Assembly: GCA_002345215.1 (NCBI GenBank) | Contig: DDVH01000036.1 | Location: 1 to 24,436 of the forward strand | Origin: Anaerolineales bacterium UBA2317 | GTDB taxonomy: Bacteria > Chloroflexota > Anaerolineae > Anaerolineales > Villigracilaceae | Direction of reading: 5' to 3' | Length of the DNA stretch: 24,436 bases | Shown here: positions 1 through 6,217 of the stretch, piece by piece | Position numbering within the stretch: position 1 is the stretch's first letter | Layout: every line of letters starts with the position of its first letter | Position numbers and translations under genes: made by a program | Notes under the pieces: generated by a model | Database searches by the model: none | Told to the model about the DNA's origin: nothing | Seen by the model: the letters and a program-made list of their open reading frames with translations, nothing else

Positions 1-117
1 ATCAAATCCAAAAAGCGATTCACATTTTCCTTTCAATGCTTTTGCCAGCGAGCCACCCATCAAGCCTAATCCAATGATTCCTATTTTTGCATTTCCTAAT
101 CGAAAGCCATCCTCCAT
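1..117 (-). CDS. tyrA: Prephenate/arogenate dehydrogenase, N-terminal part
   Basis: This gene is cut by the window edge; 39 codons are visible. It would oxidatively decarboxylate prephenate or arogenate on the tyrosine branch in the cytoplasm. The visible part is the start of a Rossmann fold: after a short lead the sequence reads KIGIIGLGLMGGSLAKAL, with the GxGxxG-type dinucleotide loop typical of TyrA. The ATG at 117 lies 5 nt after the aroF stop codon, so the gene is the third of an aroH-aroF-tyrA operon. The alternative is another NAD(P)-binding dehydrogenase with the same loop, but the position behind two shikimate-pathway genes makes TyrA the natural reading. The specificity (prephenate or arogenate) cannot be told from this fragment. 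Confidence 0.8.
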   Translation of the reverse strand, partial: MEDGFRLGNAKIGIIGLGLMGGSLAKALKGKCESLFGFD

Positions 118-122
118 TTGAT

Positions 123-1169
123 TTACCATCCAGCAGTAGCAGGTTTTTTGATTGGAGCAATGCGACGACCCATCGCTTCTGCAATCGCTTTGACTTGATT
201 CACCATCTCAACAAATTTTTCTGGCTTGAGAGATTGCTTGCCATCGGATACAGCTTTGCTTGGTTCTGGATGCACTTCAACAATGAGACCATCTGCCCCA
301 GCCGCAATTGCCGCGCGCGCAATCGGTGTGACGTAATTGACATCGCCCGTTGCATGAGATGGGTCGAGAATGACAGGCAAGTGAGTTAAGTTTTTCAAAA
401 CAGGAATTGCATTGATGTCGGTTGTGTTGCGTGTGGAAGTTTCAAATGTGCGAATGCCGCGTTCACATAAAATCACTTGCTTGTTTCCGCCAGCCAAAAG
501 ATATTCAGCAGACATGAGCAATTCTTCAATCGTTGCAGATAAACCGCGTTTCAATAAAATTGTTTTGCGAGTTTCACCCAATACGCGCAACAAATTAAAG
601 TTTTGCATATTGCGTGCGCCCACTTGAAAAACATCTACATAATCAAGCATGAGTTCAAGTTGGGTTTGTGACATAATCTCAACCACAATTGGCATACCCG
701 TTTGTTCGCGTGCTTCGGCAAGATATTTCAAACCTTCTTCACCCAAGCCTTGAAATGAATAAGGTGATGTACGTGGTTTGAAAACGCCACCGCGTAAAGC
801 ATTAGCTCCTGCTTCTCTGACTGCATGAGCCGTTTCTAAAATTTGGCTTCTTGATTCGACTGAACATGGTCCAGCCATCAAAACGATGTCATCACCACCG
901 ATGTTGAATCCATCAATTGGGAAAACGGAATTTTCAGGATGCACCTGACGTGAACCAAGTTTGAATGGTTGTGAAATTCTTTTCACGCTTTCGACTCCAT
1001 CTAAAACTTCAAACGGGTCAAGTGATGGGACATGAAATTCACCCACCGCGGCGACGATGGCTGTTTCCACACCATACGTGATATGTGGCGTTAATCCATG
1101 TGACTTGACCGTAGCAATCACTCCTTCCAATTGTTGTGGTGTATAGTTTGGTTTCATTACGATAATCAT
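123..1169 (-). CDS. aroF: 3-deoxy-7-phosphoheptulonate (DAHP) synthase, type I-beta
   Basis: The enzyme condenses phosphoenolpyruvate and erythrose 4-phosphate, the first step of the shikimate pathway. The 348-aa protein has the layout of the Thermotoga-type enzyme: a small N-terminal ferredoxin-like domain (about residues 1-70), which in that family binds Phe or Tyr for feedback inhibition, then the TIM barrel. Family motifs are intact: AGPCSVES with the metal-ligand Cys near 102, FKPRTSPYSFQGLG, QVGARNMQNF, LLKRG, ILCERGIRTFE, LDPSHATG and VEVHPEPSKAVSDGKQSL. An AGGAGAA Shine-Dalgarno sits 5 nt before the ATG at 1169. It lies downstream of aroH and upstream of tyrA, so the operon supplies and channels chorismate toward Phe/Tyr. 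Both the allosteric N-domain and the upstream attenuator imply control by aromatic amino acids. Confidence 0.97.
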   Translation of the reverse strand: MIIVMKPNYTPQQLEGVIATVKSHGLTPHITYGVETAIVAAVGEFHVPSLDPFEVLDGVESVKRISQPFKLGSRQVHPENSVFPIDGFNIGGDDIVLMAGPCSVESRSQILETAHAVREAGANALRGGVFKPRTSPYSFQGLGEEGLKYLAEAREQTGMPIVVEIMSQTQLELMLDYVDVFQVGARNMQNFNLLRVLGETRKTILLKRGLSATIEELLMSAEYLLAGGNKQVILCERGIRTFETSTRNTTDINAIPVLKNLTHLPVILDPSHATGDVNYVTPIARAAIAAGADGLIVEVHPEPSKAVSDGKQSLKPEKFVEMVNQVKAIAEAMGRRIAPIKKPATAGW

Positions 1170-1188
1170 TTTCTTCTCCTATTTATTC

Positions 1189-1237
1189 GGTGGTCGAGTA
1201 GCCGCGCTCTTGTCCTTTGCGGCGTACCGAGACCACA
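1189..1237 (+). repeat. Dispersed palindromic repeat, copy 1
   Basis: The copy starts GGTGGTCGAGTAGCCGCGCT and ends with TACCGAGACCACA. It is an imperfect palindrome (GGTGGTC-GAGTA against TACCGAGACCACA). An inverted copy follows at 1271-1318 and a third copy lies at 12271-12342. Copies 1 and 2 together could form a long stem in the aroH-aroF intercistronic RNA. Similar GGTGGTCTCGATAC / ACTCGACCACC palindromes occur as dispersed repeats in other bacteria; that comparison is from memory. Confidence 0.75.
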
Positions 1238-1270
1238 AGTTTATAAAATAATTTTTTGTTTACTATTAAC

Positions 1271-1318
1271 TGGTGGTCTCGATACGGGTTTCGTTTCACT
1301 CAACCCTACTCGACCACC
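1271..1318 (-). repeat. Dispersed palindromic repeat, inverted copy 2
   Basis: On the plus strand this copy starts TGGTGGTCTCGATACGGGTT and ends CTACTCGACCACC, the reverse complement of the ends of copy 1, while the core has diverged. It ends a few bases before the aroH stop codon, so the whole aroH-aroF spacer is made of this inverted pair plus the aroF ribosome binding site. Confidence 0.75.
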
Positions 1319-1325
1319 GAGTTGC

Positions 1326-1697
1326 TTATTGCGCCGCAACCAAATCAGGTCTTAACTTGACTGCGTCACGTAAATACACATGTGTAATTTCTTTTTGCGG
1401 AAGTTCTGTATTCCAATGCACTAATACCCGAATCACTCTCGGCAAACTATTCGGCACAGGGATTTCTCTGGCACATAACATCGGAACAAGTCCCCAACCC
1501 ATTTCACGCGCGGCTTGCGCAGGGAATGTGGAATTCAAATCATCAGTCACTGTAAAAATGGCACTGCCAACATCTTCAGGTTTCATATCTTTATTCTCAC
1601 CCAAAATTTCTTCAAGCAATTCACGTGTGGCTTGCAGAATCAAATCAGCTTCATTGGCTTGGACAGTTGTCGCTCCACGAATTCCACGAGTTGGCAT
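1326..1697 (-). CDS. aroH: Chorismate mutase, AroH type
   Basis: The enzyme rearranges chorismate to prephenate in the cytoplasm, the entry to Phe and Tyr synthesis. The protein closely follows the monofunctional Bacillus-type AroH trimer: MPTRGIRGATTVQANEAD at the start, then ELLEEIL, FTVTDDLNSTFPAQAAR, the RVLVHWNT strand and the C-terminal HVYLRDAVKLRPDL. The start at 1697 gives 123 aa (the family is about 120-127) and has an AGGAGA ribosome site about 7 nt upstream; the longer reading frame would begin inside a palindrome. It is the first gene after the attenuator, so read-through at the terminator at 1761-1792 should set its expression together with aroF and tyrA. Confidence 0.95.
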   Translation of the reverse strand: MPTRGIRGATTVQANEADLILQATRELLEEILGENKDMKPEDVGSAIFTVTDDLNSTFPAQAAREMGWGLVPMLCAREIPVPNSLPRVIRVLVHWNTELPQKEITHVYLRDAVKLRPDLVAAQ

Positions 1698-1715
1698 AAA
1701 CGTTTCTCCTAGGCT

Positions 1716-1740
1716 CCCCTCTCCCAAAATGGGAGAGGGG
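1716..1740. repeat. Perfect palindrome CCCCTCTCCC / GGGAGAGGGG
   Basis: A 10-bp perfect inverted repeat around AAAAT lies between the attenuator and the aroH ribosome site, followed on the plus strand by TTGGGGGTGAGGT. The combination looks like a widespread dispersed REP-type repeat (from memory). It has no T-run of its own, so it is not a terminator; it may shape the 5' end of the read-through transcript. Confidence 0.7.
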
Positions 1741-1760
1741 TTGGGGGTGAGGTAAATAAC

Positions 1761-1792
1761 AAAAAAGAGCGAGACCGTTTGGTCTCGCTCTT
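1761..1792 (-). terminator. Intrinsic terminator (attenuator) of the aro operon
   Basis: On the minus strand GAGCGAGACC and GGTCTCGCTC form a perfect 10-bp stem with a 4-nt loop, extended by two A-T pairs and followed by TTTTTT. It lies after the leader peptide stop codon and before aroH, with the promoter upstream, so most transcripts would end here unless the hairpin is prevented. Two leader segments, CTCGCT at 1883-1878 (approximately) and GGTCTC at 1855-1850, are complementary to parts of its 5' arm. Confidence 0.88.
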
Positions 1793-1819
1793 CATGTAAA
1801 CATACTTATCTTCGTCTAC

Positions 1820-1897
1820 TTAAGCGTCACCAGCGGTAACCGAGTTTCGGAGACCGTAAAAATAAAAGTAAGCAAACCAGCGAGCAGACTTAAGCAT
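1820..1897 (-). CDS. Aromatic-rich leader peptide (aro attenuator)
   Basis: A 25-codon open frame starts at ATG 1897 and ends with TAA at 1822-1820. Codons 7-14 encode WFAYFYFY, seven aromatic residues of eight. Such a run just ahead of a terminator is the hallmark of ribosome-mediated attenuation, as in trp, phe and his leaders: scarce charged tRNA(Trp/Phe/Tyr) stalls the ribosome and lets RNA polymerase read on. After the run, 1856-1834 can fold as CGGT-CCGA/TCGG-ACCG, a hairpin that would hide GGTCTC. The -10 box ends only 8 nt before the ATG, so the message is probably leaderless. The peptide probably has no function of its own. The exact competing RNA structures are not resolved by eye. 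Confidence 0.85.
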   Translation of the reverse strand: MLKSARWFAYFYFYGLRNSVTAGDA

Positions 1898-1905
1898 TGG
1901 GCGAT

Positions 1906-1934
1906 ATTCTATGCAAGGGATGGAAATAAGTCAA
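1906..1934 (-). promoter_or_regulatory. Sigma70-type promoter of the aro operon
   Basis: TTGACT (1934-1929), a 17-nt spacer and TAGAAT (1911-1906) match the sigma70 consensus well on the minus strand. The expected transcription start, about 1899-1897, coincides with the leader peptide ATG. Confidence 0.85.
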
Positions 1935-1984
1935 GGGTGATTTTTTATTAAGAGGGTTGGTACATTATCCCGATGTCTTTAGAG

Positions 1985-1999
1985 ACGCTTTGTTGAGCG
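1985..1999 (-). repeat. Degenerate attC-like half site
   Basis: The plus strand reads ACGCTTTGTTGAGCG, one mismatch from the ACGCTTTGTTGGGCG end of intact sites further right. On the minus strand the box is GCTCAAC, which still fits RYYYAAC. It sits 55 nt after the stop of the ICMT-like gene, where that gene's attC would be expected. No partner R' box was found, so the distal end of the array looks decayed. It lies about 50 bp upstream of the aro promoter. Confidence 0.5.
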
Positions 2000-2053
2000 C
2001 ATTATGTTTCTGCAGTATCGACAAGCACATCATCTCACATCCTTAAATGTCTC

Positions 2054-2773
2054 CTAGTAAATCCCCGGAAACAATCGATAACGTACACGTCGCGCATATT
2101 CTTGATATCCTGGCAACTCTTCCTGCAACGTTCGGTCTTCCAGTGCAGTCCTGATTACCGCTATGACCAGCGCCACAGAAGCTGGAATGAGTGTCCACAA
2201 GGAACCTAGTGCTAACACAATTCCTAGCAGTGGCAGAATATTTCCGGCATAGCCTGGATGCCGAACGATTTGATATGGACCGCTATCACATACCACATGC
2301 CCTCGATCTATTTGAATACGTACCACGCCAGAAAAGAAACGGTTCTCCACCAATGCCCACACAACAAAAGTGTATCCGAACGCGATCAAGAAGATGCCAA
2401 GCATAACGAGCCACAATGGGAATACAGGTGACCAACCAAAACGATGATCTAGCCCAGCCACAATGACGAGAGGGAAACCTACACTCAGCGCCATTAACGG
2501 AGCAAGCACTTTATCCCATGCTTTCGCTCCTTGAATACCCTTAATACTTTGTCTTTCTGCCAACAATCCCGGATGCCGCCGTTCCGCTAAAATGCGTCCT
2601 CCCACGCCAGCAACAAAAACAAGAAATGAGTAGACCCACGCCTGCCACCAACCGAAATCTCCTCCGCACACCAATAGAACTAATGGTATGAAGAGATACA
2701 CCACAACCAAAGCGACCCACCGGCAAGGAGAAATTGTTTGAACCGTCTTTTGATCAACCGCATTTGATGTCAT
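2054..2773 (-). CDS. Isoprenylcysteine carboxyl methyltransferase (ICMT) family membrane protein
   Basis: A 239-aa integral membrane protein with about five hydrophobic segments (roughly 18-36, 44-60, 90-110, 118-142, 180-206). The C-terminal half has the family's SAM-binding signature: GPYQIVRHPGY at about 165-175, then LEDRTLQEELPGYQEYARRVRYRLFPG. Members methylate varied substrates (isoprenylcysteine, phospholipids, other small acceptors), and the substrate here is unknown. A GGAGGA ribosome site lies about 5 nt before the ATG. The gene is on the same strand as the cassette genes to its right, has a half-site resembling attC 55 nt after its stop, and a truncated site upstream, so it may be the last, decayed cassette. 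It could equally be native chromosome. Confidence 0.85.
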   Translation of the reverse strand: MTSNAVDQKTVQTISPCRWVALVVVYLFIPLVLLVCGGDFGWWQAWVYSFLVFVAGVGGRILAERRHPGLLAERQSIKGIQGAKAWDKVLAPLMALSVGFPLVIVAGLDHRFGWSPVFPLWLVMLGIFLIAFGYTFVVWALVENRFFSGVVRIQIDRGHVVCDSGPYQIVRHPGYAGNILPLLGIVLALGSLWTLIPASVALVIAVIRTALEDRTLQEELPGYQEYARRVRYRLFPGIY

Positions 2774-2864
2774 GCTATCCTCCGATCATGTGAGAATTAG
2801 TCTACGCTTCCATCATACTGCTTTTGAATGTGCAGTAAACAATGCCATCTCCGCTTACCAATAA

Positions 2865-2919
2865 GTTCCACCCTTCAGGCTGTTCGTCCCGTGAAGACGG
2901 GGTGCACGCTTTGTTGGGC
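2865..2919 (-). repeat. attC-like site A (truncated)
   Basis: Only the R''/L'' side is present: on the minus strand GCCCAACAAAGCGTGCACCCC followed by GTCTTCACGGGAC. The same segment opens site E (6811-6959) with few differences. The R' side is missing; sequence between here and the ICMT-like gene holds no GTTRRRY match in the right place. It lies about 125 nt after the stop of the SRPBCC gene and is therefore that cassette's attC. Confidence 0.65.
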
Positions 2920-3044
2920 AGATTTTGCAAGACGATTTTGAACTATGGTTTTTGCCCTGTAAGCTTATTTTCAATCACGTCTTGGTTTGATTATTCGGTA
3001 AGCAGTTTCCACATTAATATACTCAACTTTGATAATTCTTGTTC

Positions 3045-3497
3045 TTACTTTACTTTTGCTTCCTCACAAAGTCGTTTCAATTCCGCAAATTCTGATTCCG
3101 TTTGTTTCAAAATGCCTTCCTTTATCTTACGCCCAAAAATTATGCTCATTAGATTCATTGGGAATTTCCAACGAATATTCGATTCCACCGTAATTACAGA
3201 TTTGTCATCTTCTCCCGTAATTGAATAACAAACGTCAAGCTTATGAATTTTGCTCTCAAGTTGAAAAGTAATCATTTTATTTCGAATATACTCAGTAATA
3301 ACTCCATGCATTACCAAACTATTTCCGCCCTCTTCCATCTCTTCCATAAAAGTCGTACCGATTTTTTCAGGTGTTTCTTTTATGATTTCTCCTTTTTTGA
3401 CGCCTTTTTGCCAAAGCATTGCTTTTTCTGGATTGTCGATCCAGGGAAATACTTCGTCTGGTTCACCTAATACTTCAACTGCAAAATTTATTTTCAT
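3045..3497 (-). CDS. SRPBCC-fold (polyketide cyclase/dehydrase-like) protein
   Basis: A 150-aa soluble protein whose layout fits the START/SRPBCC superfamily of hydrophobic-ligand-binding folds: an N-terminal strand (MKINFAVEVLGEPDEVFPWI) leading into the helix with the typical D/P-EKAMLWQKG turn, a run of beta strands (residues 45-115), and a long C-terminal helix (about 125-148). The ligand and role are unknown. The start at 3497 has an AGG-type ribosome site and lies 20 nt inside the cassette boundary at 3518. The gene is the only one between attC-like sites B and A, so it is read as a cassette. It has no signal peptide and probably acts in the cytoplasm. Confidence 0.75.
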   Translation of the reverse strand: MKINFAVEVLGEPDEVFPWIDNPEKAMLWQKGVKKGEIIKETPEKIGTTFMEEMEEGGNSLVMHGVITEYIRNKMITFQLESKIHKLDVCYSITGEDDKSVITVESNIRWKFPMNLMSIIFGRKIKEGILKQTESEFAELKRLCEEAKVK

Positions 3498-3517
3498 TGG
3501 CTTACCTAGACCTTACT

Positions 3518-3661
3518 GTCCAACGGTTTGCGTTAGCGGCGTGTGTACGGGCGTAGACAATGCTTGGAAGCAGAAAAATCTCAAAGCCATAAAAACCGAG
3601 TCTTCCCATTTAGGGAAGATGTCCAAAGGACAGAAGAGGTCAACTACACGCTTTGTTAGGT
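3518..3661 (-). repeat. attC-like site B
   Basis: A 144-bp site. Minus strand: R'' ACCTAAC (3661-3655), then AAAGCGTGTAGTTGACC; at the other end TACACACGC...AACGCAAACC and R' GTTGGAC (3524-3518). The GCGTGTA/TACACACGC arms can pair. Inside are hairpins such as GAAGACT...TCTTCCC and TGCTTGGAAGCA. R'' ACCTAAC is the exact reverse complement of GTTAGGT, the box that opens the same cassette at 4282-4276. Confidence 0.82.
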
Positions 3662-4156
3662 GGCGTTTTTGGCTATGAACCTTTCAATGTCTTGAATGAA
3701 TTTCAAAGTTCCTTGCTCTATTTGTTTCGTCAAAACGTCTAAATTACTAAAATCTGGATTATCTACCAAAACATGTTCTACAACAGAATCTACACCTTTC
3801 GTAGGTTCTACAATTTTGTATTTGTTCCATTTACTCTTACTGATAATTTCCCAATATTTTGCAAGAACCTGCTTGTTTTTTCCAGACAACCAAATCTCAA
3901 ACCTGAACGTATCGTACAGAAAAACAATTGCAATTTTCAAATCTCTATCTTTCAACGACTTGGGCAAGATAGAAAAATAGGTCATATCCATATACCCATT
4001 ATAAAGACTTCCAGGCGTGGAGTAATCAGGATATTTGTTTGAGAAGAGATTCTTCAAACTCATCATATATTCCATTAATCCTAGATATGCTTTCTGAATC
4101 ATCCCTTTCTCTAACTGGTTTCTAAATTCAACCATATTTTCTTGCAATGATTTCAT
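3656..4156 (-). CDS. DUF7000-like protein
   Basis: A 166-aa protein resembling the uncharacterised family I remember as DUF7000: it opens MKSLQENMVEFRNQLEKG, followed by IQKAYLGLMEYMM, NGYMDMTYFSILPKSLKDR, FLYDTFRFEIWLSG, KYWEIISKSKWNKY and a C-terminal helix. Function is unknown in the family; the fold seems mixed alpha/beta with aromatic-rich motifs. The start at 4156 is preferred because GGAG stands 6-7 nt before it; the frame is open further up but lacks a ribosome site. The stop codon TAA lies inside the R'' box ACCTAAC of site B, a common arrangement in integron cassettes. The distance from cassette boundary to start is 120 nt, longer than for its neighbours. Confidence 0.75.
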   Translation of the reverse strand: MKSLQENMVEFRNQLEKGMIQKAYLGLMEYMMSLKNLFSNKYPDYSTPGSLYNGYMDMTYFSILPKSLKDRDLKIAIVFLYDTFRFEIWLSGKNKQVLAKYWEIISKSKWNKYKIVEPTKGVDSVVEHVLVDNPDFSNLDVLTKQIEQGTLKFIQDIERFIAKNAT

Positions 4157-4275
4157 GTTTGTCTCCAGCATTCTTCTGTGAATTGCGAAAAACAAAAAAA
4201 TCTCATTTTTGCTTAACCCAAACCACAAGAAAAAAATACTAACTTTTTTGAAGATTGTATTTAGCGATGACAGCC

Positions 4276-4609
4276 ACCTAACGGGCTCGTGCCCCGAAGG
4301 GGTATTGTGACATCGTCCCCGAAGGGGATACCTACACGTGGACTCTGCTTGGGAGCAGAAAAAACTCGAAGCCAGTCCCTCTCCAAATACGACCTGTGTA
4401 TATTAAATCCTTTCCCAAATTTCAATGTCGTATTTGGGGATCGCGTAGCAGACCGAAGGTCGGGTGGGGCGACCATGGACTCTGCTTTGGAGCAGAAAAA
4501 TCTCAAAGCCATAATACTCTCAAAACCGAGTCTTCCCCGCCTGCCCCAGAATGGGGGTTAGGGGAAGATGTCCAAAGGACAGAAGGGGTCAGTGCACGCT
4601 GTGTTGGGT
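4276..4609 (-). repeat. attC-like site C (composite)
   Basis: A 334-bp site. Minus strand: R'' ACCCAAC (4609-4603) with ACAGCGTGCACTGACC, and at the far end GGGGCACGAGCCC with R' GTTAGGT (4282-4276). It is more than twice the length of sites B, E and F because it holds an extra unit: CTCTGCTTGGGAGCAGA hairpin, CCAAATACGAC (4383-4393) paired with GTCGTATTTGG (4428-4438), and GACCGAAGGTC. R'' exactly matches the box opening the same cassette at 5761-5755. Confidence 0.78.
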
Positions 4610-4632
4610 GGCGGTTAATTGTAACTAATGTT

Positions 4633-5721
4633 CTAAGGTTCTATGATTGCCGTCCAGAGTACAACCAAATCACGCCCATCCGATGTAACTCCTGAAAACT
4701 GCCACATAGGAAAAATATCTCTTGCTGGCGAATCTGCTGGAAAAGCAAAAGGCGACATACCTAAACTTAAATCTTGAGCGAAGTAAACAAGTTTGACTTC
4801 ATTGATAGTTGCTGCGGTGTAAGGACGACTTTCACCTGCGCCCCAACTTACACAAGAAGGTGAAGTAATCTGTGCAGTTGCATTAGGTTCATTTGGGTCA
4901 AATGTCATTATCTGCCAGCATTGCCCCATGCCATTTGTCTTTGGTGTATTTCCATTAACAAATTGATTCCATGCCGTAGAAGCAGGTTGAATATTGACAG
5001 AGTCGCCAGCAATAATTTTAAGAGGTCTCCAAAAAACTGAAGAAACTTCACCTGCTGAATTAAACCATACAAGGAGACGACCATTTAATGGGTCGTAATC
5101 ATATAAAGGGTATCCATCAATTAATGGAACAACACGAATAGCACGTTCACGGTCACGTGATAAACGTGGCGGCTCCATGATATACGGAAAATCAAGCAGA
5201 TTGCGAGCCTTCAAAAATGTTTCGGCGGTTTGGATACGCTCGTCTGGCGAAAGTGTTTTTGTTGGTGTTCCATTATCTGCTATTTGTGATGTGTTCAACA
5301 CCATTATAAGCGGGTCAACAGAATCTAGCATTACACTACCTGCGTCACCCGTGATGTTTATTGTTGAGTTACCCGCTTCACTTGTGCTAGTTGAAGCCGT
5401 ACCAGTAATCTTTAGTTGTGACATTAGCGCGGCTAGGCTATTATCATCTGGTAATCCAGCAGGGACTACCTGTTTGTACAATAACATTTGTGCTGGTGAA
5501 TCAGGTAGTTTAGTGTTAAGTGTGTATGCTGGCAACTCTAACTTGGATATTGGGGTATCCGTAACCAAAATGTTATTGCTAGCGGTTGGTTGCGCTGTGC
5601 TTGTTGCCAAAGACTCAGGGCTATTTGCTATGTCTAATTTAGGCTCACATGCAACTATCATGAACAATAAAATGGTGGTAACAAAGAAAAATTTGCTTTG
5701 GTGCAGAATGTTTTTATGCAT
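4633..5721 (-). CDS. Predicted lipoprotein of unknown function
   Basis: A 362-aa exported protein. Residues 1-25 form a type II signal peptide with the lipobox IVAC, so the mature protein should carry a lipidated Cys and sit on the outer face of the membrane. A Ser/Thr/Pro-rich linker follows (about 33-60), then a globular part with no family I recognise; it contains QTAETFLKARNLLDFPY and WFNSAGEVSSVFWRPL and is rich in beta strands. The ATG at 5721 has a strong AGGAAGG site and lies 34 nt inside the cassette boundary at 5755. Its stop is 23 nt before the R'' box of site C. It is the largest cassette cargo here. Confidence 0.75.
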   Translation of the reverse strand: MHKNILHQSKFFFVTTILLFMIVACEPKLDIANSPESLATSTAQPTASNNILVTDTPISKLELPAYTLNTKLPDSPAQMLLYKQVVPAGLPDDNSLAALMSQLKITGTASTSTSEAGNSTINITGDAGSVMLDSVDPLIMVLNTSQIADNGTPTKTLSPDERIQTAETFLKARNLLDFPYIMEPPRLSRDRERAIRVVPLIDGYPLYDYDPLNGRLLVWFNSAGEVSSVFWRPLKIIAGDSVNIQPASTAWNQFVNGNTPKTNGMGQCWQIMTFDPNEPNATAQITSPSCVSWGAGESRPYTAATINEVKLVYFAQDLSLGMSPFAFPADSPARDIFPMWQFSGVTSDGRDLVVLWTAIIEP

Positions 5722-5754
5722 ATTTCCTTCCTATCCTTAATGTTTAGCGAAGCC

Positions 5755-6213
5755 ACCCAACGGACTCGTGCCCCGAAGGGGTATTGTGACATCATCCCCG
5801 AAGGGGATACCCGCGTGCGTGCGGACCGTGGACTCTGCTCGGGAGCAGAAAAATCTAAAAGCCAGTCCCTCTCCAAATATGACTGATGTATTCTACATTT
5901 CTACCCAACTTATGCTGTCATATTTGGGGATCGCGTAGCAGACCGAAGGTCGGGTGGGGCGACCGCGGACTCTGCTTGGGAGCAGAAAAAACTCGAAGCC
6001 AGTCCCTCTCCAAATATGACTGATGTATTCTACATTTCCACCCAACTTATGCTGTCATATTTGGGGAGGGTGACCGAAGGTCGGGTGGGGCGACCATGGA
6101 CTCTGCTTGGGAGCAGAAAAATCTCAAAGCCATAATACTCTCGAAACCGAGTCTTCCCCTCTAGGGGAAGATGTCCAAAGGACAGGAGAGGTCAGCTACA
6201 CGCTGTGTTGGGC
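5755..6213 (-). repeat. attC-like site D (composite, expanded)
   Basis: A 459-bp site. Minus strand: R'' GCCCAAC (6213-6207) with ACAGCGTGTAGCTGACC; far end GGGGCACGAGTCC with R' GTTGGGT (5761-5755). It shares the left end of site C (TGCCCCGAAGGGG... CATCCCCGAAGGGGATA) and contains the inner unit of site C twice in tandem. R'' is the exact reverse complement of the box that opens its own cassette at 6817-6811. Confidence 0.78.
5831..6098. repeat. Tandem duplication inside site D (137- and 131-bp units)
   Basis: Unit 1 (5831-5967) and unit 2 (5968-6098) both run from GACTCTGCT through a CCAAATATGAC/GTCATATTTGG stem to GACCGAAGGTCGGGTGGGGC. A third start follows at 6099. The equivalent stem in site C reads CCAAATACGAC/GTCGTATTTGG, so one base pair has changed on both sides. 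Confidence 0.85.
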
Positions 6214-6217
6214 GCAC

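Noticed and set aside
87..389. Plus-strand frames opposite aroF, the AAA gene, the kinase and other strong genes.
   Set aside because: They are antisense shadows of well-supported proteins with no ribosome sites and unlikely amino acid composition.
4261..4512. Open frame on the minus strand across site C, with similar frames in sites D and F (5658-5876, 7443-7787).
   Set aside because: They translate the same repeated attC-like sequence in different frames, without ribosome sites; their similarity reflects the DNA repeat, not a protein family.
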